Positions 1-12,549 of a stretch of DNA of 64,000 bases are shown here, in pieces. Numbering within the stretch: the stretch's first letter is position 1; each line of letters opens with the position of its first letter. The position numbers and the translations under genes were made by a program. This DNA is from Drechmeria coniospora (lineage: Eukaryota; Ascomycota; Sordariomycetes; Hypocreales; Ophiocordycipitaceae), in contig NC_054389.1 of assembly GCF_001625195.1 (NCBI RefSeq), forward strand, positions 6,010,520-6,074,519. The letters run 5' to 3'. The notes under the pieces were generated by a model that saw only the letters and a list, made by a program, of their open reading frames with translations, did no database searches and was not told the origin of the DNA.

Positions 1-1690
1 CAAAGTTGCGGATGGCGCAACCATCAAGGCTGGTGACGAGAACAGGAAGGGCTTCGACGACCGTGAACAGGAGAGGTATGTAGAATACCCCATAACCGGG
101 CTTTTACCACGCTGATGAACTGTACAGAGAGAACACACCGCTCGCAAACGGTGAGGGTGATGACGTTGTCATTGGAGTCGGCTTGGAGCCTGAGAAATGT
201 TTCAACTGTGACCAGCCAGGGTGCGTAAAATGACCAAAAAACGAATGGCTGCTCTTCTCTGACTGCCACTAAGCCACCAAGTTGCCGAGTGTCCCGCCGC
301 TCGGGAGATGATCTGCCATAATTGCAAACAGCCTGGCCACATGCTCAAGATGTGTCCTGATAAGCCTCCCATGGTTTGTAGCAATTGTGGCCTAGAAGGT
401 TCGTCTGAATGAGAAGGGTAGGGGATTATCTGACCATTCTAGGTCATACGAGGAACAAGTGCGAGAATGCTCGCAAGATCAATCGTGATCATGTAGCCGA
501 TGTTTCCCCCGATACTGCATGGGCGAAACTTGAAAAAGCCGTTGCGGAGAGAGACGCCGACGACACAAAGGCAGCGGTTCAAGAGTACGTCAAAGCGATT
601 GGTGGAGTCATCACCTATCGAGAGCTGCAGGAGGCCATGTTCGACAAGGGCATCAACCTGTTTCTGATCGCTACGGAGCGATCGCTCGTCACTGTCTTCA
701 CCAATATGGACCTTCAAGGAAATATGGGAAAGAAGTACAGTATTTCGTACCGCTTTTCCGAAAAGCCTGACCGCCCTCGAGAAGCCGATTCATTCCCCAA
801 AAGTCGAGACGAGCTACTTGCCCGCCTTGAGGATGCGGGTGAAGTCGTGGACTCGGGCAAAGTGATGTGCCGCAACTGTGGAGAACTAGGCCACCCTTCG
901 AAGTATTGTACAGTGGAAAGGACTGACAAGCCCGAAGCCAAAAAGATATCATGCAATAACTGTGGGGAGGATGGCCACCGCCTTCGAGACTGCAAGTTCT
1001 CTGTCCCCTTGATAAACCATGACACTTGCTGAACTTGCCTTCCAGGTCACCAGCCCCGGATCGACAAATTTGCATGCAGGAACTGCGGGTAGTTTATTGT
1101 CCTCATCTCTTGCTACAGCCCTTTCTAACGACGAAACAGCAAATCAGGGCACAAGGCGACGGAGTGCGAAGAGCCCCCCAATCTTGATAACGTTGAATGT
1201 CGCAAGTGCAATGAAAGTGAGTTTCAACCAAGGCTGAGACTCAAACCAGGTGCTGACCTATTCCAGTGGGCCATTTCTCGAAGGACTGCCCCAAGGGTGG
1301 CCCCCGAGGATGCCGTAACTGCGGTGGTGAAGGCCACATGGCCAAGGATTGTGATCAGCCACGCAACATGGATCTTGTTACATGTCGCAACTGTGAAAAG
1401 ACAGGACACGTCAGCAGAGACTGCCCGGAACCTAAAGACTGCAAGAAGCTTGAGCCCTATCCCGTCGTCATTCATATGCTAACAAACTTCCAGGGAGCAA
1501 GGTCCAGTGCAGCAACTGCCAGGAGTATGGCCACACGAAAGTGCGATGCAATAAGCCCCCGGGCGAGTTTGAGGGATTCGACGCAACGGGCTTTGAGAAC
1601 CAAATTGGACATTCGAATGGTCATTCAGGTGGAAACATGGGCGGCAAGGCTGTTGACGACTCCTGGACTGCTGCTGTTGCCGGCTGGTAG
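1..1690 (+). CDS. Multi-zinc-knuckle (CCHC) nucleic-acid-binding protein, CNBP/Gis2/Byr3-like, 5' truncated by the window
   Basis: Partial gene. My exon model is 1-75, 128-220, 274-398, 443-991, 1046-1088, 1140-1216, 1267-1440 and 1494-1690, ending in TAG. The spliced product has ten CX2CX4HX4C knuckles, for example CFNCDQPGHQVAEC, CRNCGGEGHMAKDC and CSNCQEYGHTKVRC. An insert of about 130 residues separates knuckles 3 and 4. It contains a conserved-looking helical part (AVQEYVKAIGGVITYRELQ). Knuckle proteins of this family bind single-stranded RNA or DNA and usually act in translation or mRNA binding. This one is much longer than yeast Gis2 (seven knuckles, no insert). Most introns split within or beside a knuckle. 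Two introns, 992-1045 and 1441-1493, can only be removed with GC donors: t|gcaagt restores a knuckle cysteine as t+gt, and t|gcaaga restores Trp in DWSKVQC. The family is secure. The start is outside the window and the exact role is inferred. Confidence 0.9.
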
Positions 1691-3009
1691 GCGACAGGCA
1701 TACTGGACCTGATGATTTAATCTTCATCCACAGTCCATCTCAACTAGCTGCCTGAGAGTTATCTACTGGGGTCAACGACGATGGAGGCCATTTTGGGCCA
1801 TAGCAATGGGGTGTAGTTGACCCAAGAATAATAGCAATTTCAGTTGGGTCGCATCGATTCGACCCTCACATCACCACTCTCCCTCGGCCTTGAACCTCTT
1901 GTCATAAAGCAGCACTTGGGTGCTGCATGAATTGGTACGGGGCGCTAACAAGATGCACTCGAGTACTGGGGATGCTGCCAGCAGGCCAAATATGCAAATA
2001 CCGCGTCTGCTCTGCTTATGTTGAGAGGGAAGCAGAATAAGGTGTGGCGGTGAACTGTCATGCTATTTTGTTAGATCCCTCCAGGTTGATATGACCGGCC
2101 TCACAGTAGGAAAGGCTGGAACTAGCCAAAGGCGCCAAGGCCCTCTGAAGAAGGTGATCTCAAGGGGTCTTGACGGCAGAATGAAGCAGCAAGCTGACGG
2201 CTTTGGACCATCACAACAGGGTTTGCACATGAATCTGGCATTTGATACAAGCCAGTAGCGATCGCAACGAGGCCACACCTTCCTTCCTATGCCGATATGA
2301 TGTCAATTACCGGGGCTGCTACGATGCCAGTTACCAAGGCCGTAGTGTGGTAGCAAAGGATAGGAACAAGGTAAATGGCAACTTAGTTGCTGTGCATGGT
2401 GCTCAAGAACTGGCTGTGACTGAATTGAACCGACTTCTCACTTCTGTGACCGGGCCGGTTATCCTACCATAGATAGATATACTAGCAATGTTAGGCCTGC
2501 ATTGTGAGGAAGAGTTGTGATTTAGAGGCATGCCAAAGCGAAATGTCTCAGCCAGGTGAGGAGTGGGTGGATCACATCACGTCGGCGGTGATGACCAGGA
2601 AGCAAGCGAAATGGTTCAACCAGCCAAAATGGACCAGGGTAGCCCCAGGGTCCCGTCCGAACATGGACAGCGAGCCAACCATCACGGTAGAGCACAGGTA
2701 TCGGGACTGGTTTCAGCATTTGAAAGTGACAAAGATGCCGCTAAGCGACCAATCAATGAGACAAGAATGTGTGCACGGCCCAACAACAGGAACTAGCGGG
2801 GGTAGCGGGCGAGGCATTTCCTCGTAGTATGTGTGTGTATTACATGCCTGACGGTTAAGTCGAGGTGGACGGTATAGGTAAAAAAAAATCAAGTACCCTG
2901 GCGGGATCACAAGTGACATGAATCTCTCCATGCGTCTAGCCTCGGGGTTTCCAGGAAGGAGGATGACGACAAGTCATCTTCAAGGTACCATCAAGGTTCG
3001 GCGTGGTGC
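1691..3009. other. Convergent intergenic spacer
   Basis: Both flanking genes end here, so this holds two 3' regions. Short ORFs occur (for example 2242-2472 and 2504-2827 on +), but their translations show no family signature, no splice continuity and no conserved-looking domain. I see no RNA gene and no repeat apart from A-runs near 2880. Confidence 0.6.
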
Positions 3010-4579
3010 TTATTTTTGGTTCTCGGGTCGGAGGGCACTGCGAATAGCAGACGCAAGTTAGCAAAGAAATTCGTCGGCTTCCCTGATGGGGCAGACTCAC
3101 CGAACGGCCTTGCCGGCTCTCCAGATCTCCAAGTTGCGGATCTCCTCCATCTCGGCCTCGTACCGCTCGCGGTAGTCCTTCTGGCTGTTGTAATCCAGCG
3201 ATCGCTGCGTCTCGGAGCCATCCTTGACGCTGTCGTAGAGGCTGTTGAAGACGGGCTTCAGGGCATCCTTGAACTTGGGGGTCCAGTCAATGGCACCACG
3301 GCGGGCGGTGGTGGAGCAAGCCTCGAACATCCAGTCCATGCCATGGGCACCGATGAGGGGGTACAAGCTCTGGGTGGCCTCCTCGACGGTCTCGTTGAAG
3401 GCCTCGCTGGGGCTGTGGCCGCGCTCGCGGAGAACCTCATACTGAGCAAGGAACATGCCGTGGATGCCGCCCATGAGGCATCCTCGCTCACCGTACAGGT
3501 CAGAGTAGACCTCCTTCTCGAAGGTGGTCTTGTACAGGTAGCCGGAGCCGATGGCGACACCGAGGGCGACGGCCTTCTCCTCGGCCTTGCCGGTGACGTC
3601 CTGGAAGACGGCAAAGGACGAGTTGATGCCGCGGCCCTCGCGGAAGAGGGAGCGGACGGTGCGGCCGGAGCCCTTGGGGGCGCAGAGGATGACGTCAATG
3701 TCCTTGGGGACATCGACCTTGGTGAGGTTCTTGAAGACGGGCGAGAAGCCGTGGGAGAAGTAGAGGGTCTGCACCGGTCAGCAGGAAGCGGCAACCGAGG
3801 CGCCAGAGGCCAACGCACCTTGCCCTTGGTCAGCTGGGGTTTGATGGCGGGCCAGGTCTCGGACTGGGCGGCATCGGAGAGCAGGTTCATGACAACGGTG
3901 CCACGGGAGATGGCCTCATCGACCTCGAAGAGGTTCTTGCCAGCAACCCAACCATCCTGCTCGGCATCCTTCCAGGACTTTCCGTTCTTCCGGACGCCGA
4001 CGATGACGTTGAGGCCGTTATCGCGAAGGTTGAGACCTTGGCCATGGCCCTGGGAGCCGTAGCCGATCAGGGCCAGGGTGTCGTTCTTGAAGTAGTCCTG
4101 GGCACGGTAAGCATGGTCCAAGCACGAACGAGGTCGTGGGGCCTTTCTCACCAGGAGCTTCTCCTGGGGCCAGTCGGCACGCTCTGGAGGAGGGGGGGAG
4201 CAAGGTCAGCGTAAGGTGTGCCAGGTCGCCGGCGGGAACGGGGCACGGGTAGGGAGGGGTACGACATGGAATGGCGAGGCGGCGACGAGTCGGCGGCCAA
4301 ACCTCCCGTCTCCCAGGACGAGGCCGGGCGAGATAGCAGAGAGCGTTGGGAGGCGAGGCGAAACCTACCGTAGACATCCTCCTTGTGACCGGCGAAGTCA
4401 ATCGTCTTGACGCCACGGACCTGCTGCTGGGCGGGGCCGGCGATGGCGGGACGAGCAGCGACGGCCGTCGCTCGGGCAAGGTTGCGGCCGGCAATGTAGG
4501 AGCGCTGCTGGAGACGGGGCGAGGCCAATTGGCGGGCCAGAGGGGCGCGAAGGGCCTTTGAGAAGCTTCTCGAGGCCAT
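3010..4579 (-). CDS. ilv5: Ketol-acid reductoisomerase (acetohydroxyacid reductoisomerase), mitochondrial
   Basis: Second enzyme of valine/isoleucine synthesis. It converts acetolactate or acetohydroxybutyrate to dihydroxy acids using NADPH and Mg2+ in the mitochondrion. Exons read on the minus strand are 4579-4369, 4183-4152, 4097-3819, 3768-3101 and 3037-3010, giving 405 residues, in line with fungal homologues of about 400. Residues 1-60 form an Arg/Ala/Ser-rich, acid-poor transit peptide starting MASRSFSKALRAPLARQ. The Rossmann motif LIGYGSQGHGQGLNLRDNG follows after residue 85. KARI core blocks GGIHGMFLAQYEVLRERGH and LIGAHGMDWMFEACSTTARR are present. Exon 2 is only 32 bases (ERADWPQEKLL). 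The last exon is 28 bases and supplies the family-typical C-terminus ALRPENQK; without it the protein would appear to stop at GKAVR. All introns are GT-AG. Antisense ORFs of up to 348 codons here are shadows. Confidence 0.96.
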
Positions 4580-4865
4580 GGTGAATTGAGTTGACGATGG
4601 AGGGGCGATGGTTTGGGAGGACGGAGAAGGGAGAGAGTGAACGAGGGTCGGCCGGAATTTTTATGTGGCCCAATTATCTATCCAACTGGTACTCCGTAGC
4701 GTTAAAGGAGTTAGCGAAGTGGGTCTGACAGGAGCTAGGCCATACGCAGTGCCGATACCGCAGTGCTCGGGTGGATTCCGGTGAAGATGACGGACCAACC
4801 ACTGACGAGGTTCGTTCGTCATCTGGCTGAGCATCAAATCTTGACCTCCGATCTGGCAGAAAGCA

Positions 4866-5050
4866 AGTACAGTACGTACTCCGAGGAGTACAGTAAGTAC
4901 TTGCTTACTTACAGTGCAGTATAGGTGTACTTACTTGCATGTATTACCTACAGTGCTGTACGGAGTAGTAATTACTTACTATACATGTACGTCTCCGTAA
5001 TCCGTAAATTCAAGTACTTGTAGGTAGTATTAAGTATACTGCAAGTAAGT
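4866..5050. repeat. GTAC-rich island 1
   Basis: Dense GTAC tetramers and relatives lie upstream of ilv5: gtacagtacgtactccgag, tactgtacggagtagtaatt and gtaagtacggatacg. The patch stands out from the GC-rich flanks and ends sharply near 5055. Confidence 0.6.
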
Positions 5051-7029
5051 ACGGATACGAAGCTTGACTGACTTCTGCGTGTGGGAGGCGGGGCGATGCA
5101 ATGGGAATTTTCTTCTGCGTCCTGTAGTTAACATTTGCGTCTGAGGGCGTTGCGCATGATGCCGCATGCTCGCCCGGCATATTTATGGTGCTTGGCTGGC
5201 GAATGGCTGGCTGGGCAGGCTACTGATGGGGATCTTTAGGTAGATCACCATAGCTGTCATCGGATATCTGCAGAGGTCGAGAAATACGAAAGGAAAAGGA
5301 CCACAGCGATGTGCCGTTTCTCAGAGATAAAGTGGGTGTGCATATTTGAATGTACGCCCGTCCGTCCGAGGGCCGTCCTTGAACAGGTGAGCGTTCAAAC
5401 GATACAGAGGGCATGGGAAATCAGGCGAGCTCTGCAGCACCGTACAGGCCAGGAGTTGTCATGTGGTTCCCTTCTTCGTCAACAGCTTGGCTCCAGATGC
5501 ATCATTGGCCAAATCGAGGCGAAGGCTTCGCCCAGTCCAGCTTTTCTCCGTTTGGTGACGGTGCGCGCTATCCGAGTAGAATGCAATGGGTACATTGTTG
5601 GGCATAGGAGCCGTTTCTTGCGTCTGTGCCTGCCTTTGCTCTCTGCAGTGTCGGTGGCAATACATTTCGCCTGCATCCCAGCGCTCGCCAAGACAGCTGG
5701 CCATGGTGAGAACGTGCGAAAGATACTTGCCACAACACAGCTACGATGGTGCGAAGTAATCCCCGAGGCTCAACTTCCCAACAATGGCGCAAAGCGGTAA
5801 TCAATGCGTTGATGTGTTCATTTTCATCATCGTGGACGTGAAGGCGGTGGAGCGTGTATTGCTGTGAATTCATCGTGGCATCCTGAGCCATTTTTCCGCT
5901 TCGCCGTTGTTGCCTGGGAAGCATTGCAAGGGCTGAGCAACGTCACCCGTATTTCGAGCCCGATGACAAAAGAATGTCAGAGCTATTCCTAGCAGGTGAG
6001 AAGAGCCTGCAGGACATGACCTGTATTCGTGATCGATCGACACTGCGGCTAAGCCTCGGAGCGGCTGGCGATGCGCACCTACTTTCATTCCTGGCGATCT
6101 CGCCAAAGTCGCGAGCACTCGCACCCACATCACTCGCCACGCAGGTGTAGGCGCCAGACTGGAATTATCGCTACGCTCTTTCATCTTGCAAATCGTCTGT
6201 TGCCAACGAGACTTCGAGTGCGCCCCCTTGACTTCGTAGCAACGCAGCAACCGCTGCCGTTGCCGTATTCGATGCGTAGCACGAGTTCATTCATCGAACT
6301 TGCACCGAGGATGATGGAACGAACACGAGGCTATCCGCGCAGGCCGAGAGCGCCGAGACTGGTCAACCGTGGCCAACTATGTTGGAATTACGATCCATGC
6401 TGCATGCTGCATGCTGCATGCTGGGTGTGCGTTTTGGGTGCGTGGGTTTCCGGGTAGGCAAGGCAATGATGGCGGAATGTCATCACCATAACACTGCACC
6501 TACCCATTATCCCTTATTAACGCAAGAGGAGGGGGGATGCTGAGTGCGCGTGATTTTGCGCATCAGACGGCATTCTCTCGGGAATTTTGCCTTTGAGAAT
6601 GCAGGTGGTGGTGCAGGCGTTGCAGATGGAGGAGAGGATTGGACCCCGACAGTTCCGAACAGATACAAAACGGATGGCTGGACTGCCGAGCTGTGCGTCG
6701 GTCGTCATGCGTTCGAATGATGCTCACGACGAAATGGCGTCAGAGGTGATGCGGGCACAAAGCCAAGAGGAGGAGCAGGATGGAGAGGAAGAGGAGGAAA
6801 GGCTGATGGGATGGAATGAGGGGGGAGGCAAGGGGGACTTGGAACGTCGTGTCAAGGTTTCGTCCATCGTCGCTTGGTTGGTCGTCTGCGACCCATGTCA
6901 TCCAGGCAGAGAGACAGTGAGGTTGTGAAAGTTGTACTCGCTCGGATTTCGTTTGGATTGTCCGACGTCGTCCCTATGATATGCAAGCAAGGACAAGGAG
7001 GACAAGGAGGACAAGCGAGGACTATTTGA

Positions 7030-7460
7030 TGCAAATACGGAGTACGGAGTATTAATATTGCACGCCGGACATGTACTCGGAACTTTCTGTTTGTTCTTGT
7101 AAGTACATACAATACTGCTAGTACCGTACGCACAAGTACTAGGTACGTTACTGTACAGTATGTTGATGTACTACTCCGTAGCAAGCGGTATTAATACAGT
7201 ACTACTAGGTAATAAGTGTTCTGAAGTACGTACAACTAACCACCTGCGAGAACTGTTACCGGCAAGTTGAGGTGCCTGCTGCCAGGAGATCCAGTTTACC
7301 GGAGTGCATGGATTCGTGCGGCATTACGGAGTACAAATACTGAACACACCAATACCGCGATGATATCTGCACCTGCTCACAGCAAGTACTTAAGTACATG
7401 CAACTAAGGCGTCCATGACTTGTACATGTACATAACATGTACAGGGTACGGAACGTACTT
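7030..7460. repeat. GTAC-rich island 2
   Basis: It begins with tandem acggagtacggagtatt at 7036 and continues with gtacatacaatactgctagt, gtactaggtacgttactgta and acttgtacatgtacataaca. No coding signal is visible. Confidence 0.6.
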
Positions 7461-8269
7461 GTACGAGGACGCCAAGGGCGGATGGCGCGGACAAATAATT
7501 TAGCACGCATCCCTCCTCCAGCAACACGTCATGATCCCACCTGGACCTTTGGAAGGAAGATCACCACCGCCATCAGCACCGACGGGCTGTAGGATAAGCG
7601 GTGGTAAAAACAAGCACGAAATTGCTTGGGAGTGTACTAATGTGCATGCACGAGCACACCTACAAGCACTGGTACGTGAATAGCAAATCCCTCGTTCCTG
7701 TTAATACGGCACTGTACTCCGTACATGTACGTACAATGTCTGGATGGATCACCACCACATATCACCACCCAAGCAACACGCCAACGCGCAAGAGGCAACT
7801 GCGAATGCTCGAGCATACATGCACTATAATGAATACGAGTACGAGTGAATGCGTCTCCCCAAACTCCAACACAGAGCTCGCACACGGTGTGGCTGTTCTC
7901 CTTCCGACGTACCCGTCCCGCTGACAAACTGCACATGTGCAGGCACGGTACACCGTTCCCGCCATTCTTGCATTGTAGCTGTCGTGTGTCGTGACGAGGC
8001 ACCTGGCAGCAAGCCAGTGTGCACCGCAGTGAGATGATGCATTGGCCGGGACGATTTGGACGGGGAGAAGTAACAGTAGCCCTGCTGCAGTCCACCCGCG
8101 GGAGGTAATGGCAGATGCATGTCTCGTCAAGGTCGTCATGATTTGGTGCACGGCTCCCATGGGAGTGCAAGATGGCAACTTCCCAACTCTGAAGGATGCT
8201 GAACCAAGACCAACAGCCAATCACCTGCATTCATGGCTGTCGCGCGTCACCCGAGGCCAATGAATTGCA

Positions 8270-9560
8270 CGGGAATACCGCATGCACAGTACGGAGCACG
8301 GGGCACAGCACCTGTAGGGATACATGGTCCATAGATAATACCTAGTAGATACTGGGTACTTCAAATGTACTCCAAGTACACGATGCAAGTACCCCTACAG
8401 TACGATACATGTACAGGGAAGCACTGTATATGTACTTGCAGTAATCGTACAGAATGTACATGTGGCAGGAGAAAAACTCATAGGTGTAGGTGTACAAGTA
8501 CATCTACAGGTGCTGCAAGGTCATATGCGAGCGGTACCATGCTGTACTTTGATGCACAATAGTATTGCCGGTAATTACGGCGTACTTGTACACGGAGTAC
8601 TGTTCTTACCTACTGTATTTCGTACAGTATGTGGCACAGGAATAGCCCACGAATCCAATTACTCATTTGATTCATACTGTACATATACACTAAGTACGGA
8701 GTACGGAGTAATACCTGGTAAGTAATTACTTACCGAGTACGAAGCACCTACTGTAGTAGTTGTAAGTACTTACACCTAAAGTACAGTACTGTGCAGGCGG
8801 GTGTGCAAGTACTTAAGTACATAGGTATACAGTACGGAGTACTGGTAAGATGTACTCCGCACACCGTACAGGGTACTCCGTAAGTACAGTGCACTTGCGT
8901 GTACACATAGATAATGACGTGTAGATGTACTCCGTACACGTACTAATAGTTTGCGAATGCTGTTACAGTACGGAGTACATGCAGTTGGAAATGCAAGTGC
9001 ACACACTTACTTACTTGCACATGTACTAGTACGCGTTCCTGTACATGCGCCGTCGTAGGAGAGTGCACACGGAGAACATCTTGCACGCTTGTACTTGTTT
9101 TGTACGCTGTATCCGTAGACACTGGCACGTCCCTAAGTACTGTACATCTAGGAGCCAGATATGCGATGCGCACGTGCTCCACATCGGATGTTGTTCACAA
9201 AGGCCGTACTCCGTACTCCGTATTTCACGTAAGTATTAATTCGTGCCGTCCGTTGTCCTCCGTCGCCGACCAGCTTCGCCAACTGATTGGCACCGAGGGC
9301 ATCCTTGGTTGATATGATCCGTCAGCACGTCCACGGCCCGCACAGTACGACGGAGGCGCGTTTGTCAGCAGTAAACGTATGACTGCATGTATCCCACGAG
9401 TACCTGGTACATGCTGGTAGTGCAAGACTGAAAAAGTACACTTGCCCCAAAGTGCATGTCGATGTAGCACTGTCCGCGTACAAGTAGGTGTACAAGAATT
9501 CGCCGGGACACGGTCCGTGTCAAATATTGTACATGTACTTACTGAGCATAGCAAGTACTT
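8270..9560. repeat. GTAC-rich island 3 (large)
   Basis: About 1.3 kb composed largely of GTAC units joined by 0-3 bases, with many TACGGAGTA/TACTCCGTA copies. Examples are acggagtacggagtaatac at 8697, and the tandem actccgtactccgtattt near 9206. Short ORFs here encode Tyr/Val/Thr/Cys-rich low-complexity peptides that mirror the repeat, so they are not genes. Confidence 0.7.
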
Positions 9561-10437
9561 GCTTGGTACGGTGCGTCGACTAGTTTGACTTGTTGGTGCG
9601 TCGACTGACGGCCCTCCATCAATCAGAACCCCCCATTTCGTCCCCGCTCCCGGGGAACCAACACCCCAGCGAGCCAGCGAGCCAAGGAGAGGCGCCGACG
9701 GAGAAGAGGCTTACCCAGCAGAGCGAGATTGGGGGGAAGAAGGAATACCTTCTCGCTTCGTACCTCTACCTCGTCGGTACTTGCCCCCCGAACACGACGG
9801 TTCGGCTTCCATACTGTACGCCTACCAAGACTCCTACCCACCCATGTTGCTCCCTGCTCCCTGCCGCTCCCAATTGCTCGCGGACCGTCATGGCCAATCC
9901 TGTAGCAGCGGCTCCCGGGGCCCGCCGCCATTTCATTTTTTTCTTGCGCCTTCTTCCCCTTCCGCCGGTCTGTTTTTTCCCACAACGTCATCTCTGACGT
10001 CTTCCCTCCTCAACCTTGCACACTTCACCACCACCCCAGGCCAACCTCCCTACCGACGCAATCCCACCCCCCAAAGCGAGAGGTGCGCTCCCTTTTGACG
10101 CTCGCTCGTCGGGCACGTTTGCCGCAGCAGCACTGCACGAGTAGCCACGTTTTATTTTTTTTATACCTCTGCATTGTATCACCTATTCCCTGACGACCGA
10201 CGCCTCGTCCGGGCCTCCATCCTGTCCGACGCCGAGCGAAAAAAAAAAAACACGCGCTGGCGGGCGTAGAGCCACGGCCGCCACTAGCAGGCCCAACGCC
10301 CACCGCCTCAAGGTCGTCAGCCTTCCTGCCGGTGACCTCATCGACCTTCATTACCAAACTCTCGTCCTCCCGTCCGTCCTCTCCTGAACCCCACTTGCGG
10401 TCGTCTACCCGTGCTGTGGCATATAATACTCGTCATC

Positions 10438-12549
10438 ATGGGGGCTTCTCCCAAGCACTCCTCCGCCCGAGGTCAGTCCAAGTCCCCGAAACAGCTGCAT
10501 CCCAATGACGCCTCACGGCGAGGCAAGTCTCACCCATCCTCCTCCCCTCTGTCCCGCTGCCCGCCTTGCACCACCAACACCGCCTGCTTGTCTTGTGTTG
10601 CCTTGCCATCCAACATCCCACTCTTGTCGTACCCGTTCGTGCTCCTTCCACGTCGCCGCGTCCGTCTTCCGCCTCGCCCTCGTCCTCCTCCCTCCCCATG
10701 CTCCCCGGCTCCGACGTTGAATACAGGCACCCATGCTCCGCCCCTTCTCTGCTCCCCTCTCCCCTGCTCCCCCGCTGTGCTGCCCTCCCCGTCGTCGGCT
10801 GCCCTGCTTGTCGCCGCCGTTGTCGTTCGCAGCAGCATCACCGCCCCACGGGACCCTCGTGCTGACATGGCGATGCAGACACGGCCCCCGAATCGAAAGC
10901 AAATACCGTGGGCAAGCCTGAAGGCCCCTCGTCCAGCATCGAAGCCACCAAACCGCTCGCGCCCCCGCCTCGACCGGGTCAGCAGCAGCAATCGGCCCAG
11001 GGGAACAATAATACACCCGAATTTTTCACGGCTCAAGCCGGCGGATCCCTCAGTCTGGAACCCAACCCCTTCGAGCAGTCCTTCGGGGGCAGCGGCCCAG
11101 AGACTCCGGGGGGAACCAAGTTGCCTCCAGTCGCCTCCCTGACGTCGCCCTCGTCGCTCCTGCCCGGCAGCAACGCGACGCCCTTCAACTGGGGCGGTGG
11201 CTCCCTACGCACCGGACCCTTGAGCCCGGCCATGCTGTCGGGGCCGGCGAACGATTACTTTGGCGACACCCACCAGCTTCGAGGCGGCTTCCCGACACCC
11301 AACGAGTCCTCCCTGCGATCGGGCCTCACCCCCGGCGGCAGTGGCTCCATGTTCCCTGCGCCGAGTCCCAACACCCAAGCCATCTTCGCCCAGCTTGCCA
11401 GCGGTGGTGCGACGCCGAGCACCATCGACTTCCATCGAACCGCGCTGAGTGCGGCCGCGAAGCGCGAACAGATCAACGGTGGCCCGCAATCGACACACCA
11501 GCAGCAGCATCAGCCGTCCGTCACGTCCCAACCTCAAGACATACCCACCAGCGCGCCCGCCGTCAAATCCGAGCCGAAGCCTCCTTCGGGGCCCTTCGAC
11601 CCCCACGACAACGACGCGGCCAACGGCCTGTTCATGCTTGCTCAGGGTGCCCAGGGTCGCAGCAGCAGTCAGAACTCGAGCCAGTTTTCGGTCACGTCGG
11701 CCCCTGGTCACGCACATCCCGCGCCCGCGCCCGCGCCCCCACCCGTATCGGTACCCGCACCAGCTCCCGTTCCCGCTCCTGCGCCCGCGCCAGCTCCGCT
11801 GCCCTCGGCCGGCGCGGTGCAGATGTCAGGTAGGAACCCGGGCTCCATCGGCTCAGGCCGAGGCGAAAGCGAAGGGAGTGTCGTGTCGGACGGGGCCGAC
11901 CAGGCCAAGCCCAACACGAGGGGAAAGGGTAAGAAGAAGCCCGGGGCGGCCAATGGCGGTCGCAGGAAAGCGGAAGCGATGCCTGCGAAGGCGCCGCCGA
12001 GGAAGAAAGCTAGAGGCAATAGCGGTGCATCGCAAGGCAGCGTTGACATGTTGTCGGACGACGATGACGATGACGACGACGACGACGACGACGACATGAA
12101 GCGGGACGAGAATGGAAACAAGACCAAGATGACGGACGAAGAGAAGCGCAAAAACTTCCTCGAGCGTAATCGGTATTCCCCCCACGCCCGCTCCTTCTGA
12201 CGCGCGTGGCACATGCTAACCAGACGCCAGCGTCGCCGCTCTCAAGTGTCGTCAGCGTAAGAAGCAATGGCTGGCGAATCTGCAGGGCAAGGTAGAGCTG
12301 TACAGCAACGAAAATGAGGCACTGACGACGCAAATCACGCAGCTGAGGGAAGAAGTCGTCAATCTGAAAACTCTCCTGCTCGCCCACAAGGACTGCCCCG
12401 TCACGCAGCAGCAGGGCATCCACGGTGCCTTTATGTCGCAGGTTGTCGAACCCTTCAATGCCCAGATGAACCCCTACGGCATGGCGGGAACGATGGCGAG
12501 CCAGCAGCAGGTCATGGCCGGCCAGGGCGTTCAGCGACGTTTCTCCTAG
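10438..12549 (+). CDS. atf1: ATF/CREB-type bZIP transcription factor (Atf1/AtfA-like)
   Basis: Stress-response bZIP factor. Family members act with the Hog1/Sty1 MAP kinase in oxidative and osmotic stress, conidiation and virulence. The main exon is 10879-12172 and the last exon 12231-12549. Intron 12173-12230 carries a TGCTAAC branch point and lies inside the basic region (KRKNFLERNR|VAALKCRQRKKQW). A leucine heptad helix follows (ENEALTTQITQLREEVVNLK). The N-terminal half is Pro/Ser/Gly-rich and contains the Atf1 N-terminal motif LSLEPNPFEQSFGG. The middle has a PA(PA)n run, a basic patch and a run of 12 or more Asp at 12058-12096. The start is my inference: ATG at 10438, then an intron ending at 10878. 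The donor is either GT at 10472 or GC (gcaagt) at 10523. Both keep frame and join to DTAPESK, giving about 548 or 565 residues. The C-terminus ends QRRFS. A pyrimidine-rich stretch fills the first intron. Confidence 0.88.

Larger units (their letters stand above)
4580..10437. other. Gene-poor spacer of 5.9 kb between ilv5 and the bZIP gene
   Basis: No ORF here gives a recognisable protein. The longest (5309-5800 +, 7637-8230 -) have no start context, domain or splice logic that I can defend. Contents include ilv5 promoter sequence near 4580-4700 and GTAC-rich patches at 4866-5050, 7030-7460, 7700-7740 and 8270-9560. There is a run of TGCTGCA units near 6397-6423 and a GGACAAGGA repeat near 6985-7015. 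The stretch 9600-10430 is pyrimidine-rich and probably holds the bZIP promoter and leader. A missed RNA gene or small intron-rich gene cannot be excluded. Confidence 0.55.

Noticed and set aside
3016..4062. 348-codon + ORF
   Set aside because: Antisense shadow of the ketol-acid reductoisomerase exons; Leu/Val/Gly-rich with no domain.
3258..4151. 297-codon minus ORF
   Set aside because: Only its first 110 residues match KARI exon 3. The rest is read-through of an intron into the wrong frame.
10411..11142. 243-codon + ORF at the start of atf1
   Set aside because: Reads through the first intron and leaves the Atf1 frame. Only its MGASPKH region may be coding.
11449..12099. 216-codon + ORF inside atf1
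   Set aside because: Out-of-frame Arg/Thr/Ser-rich shadow of the bZIP exon.
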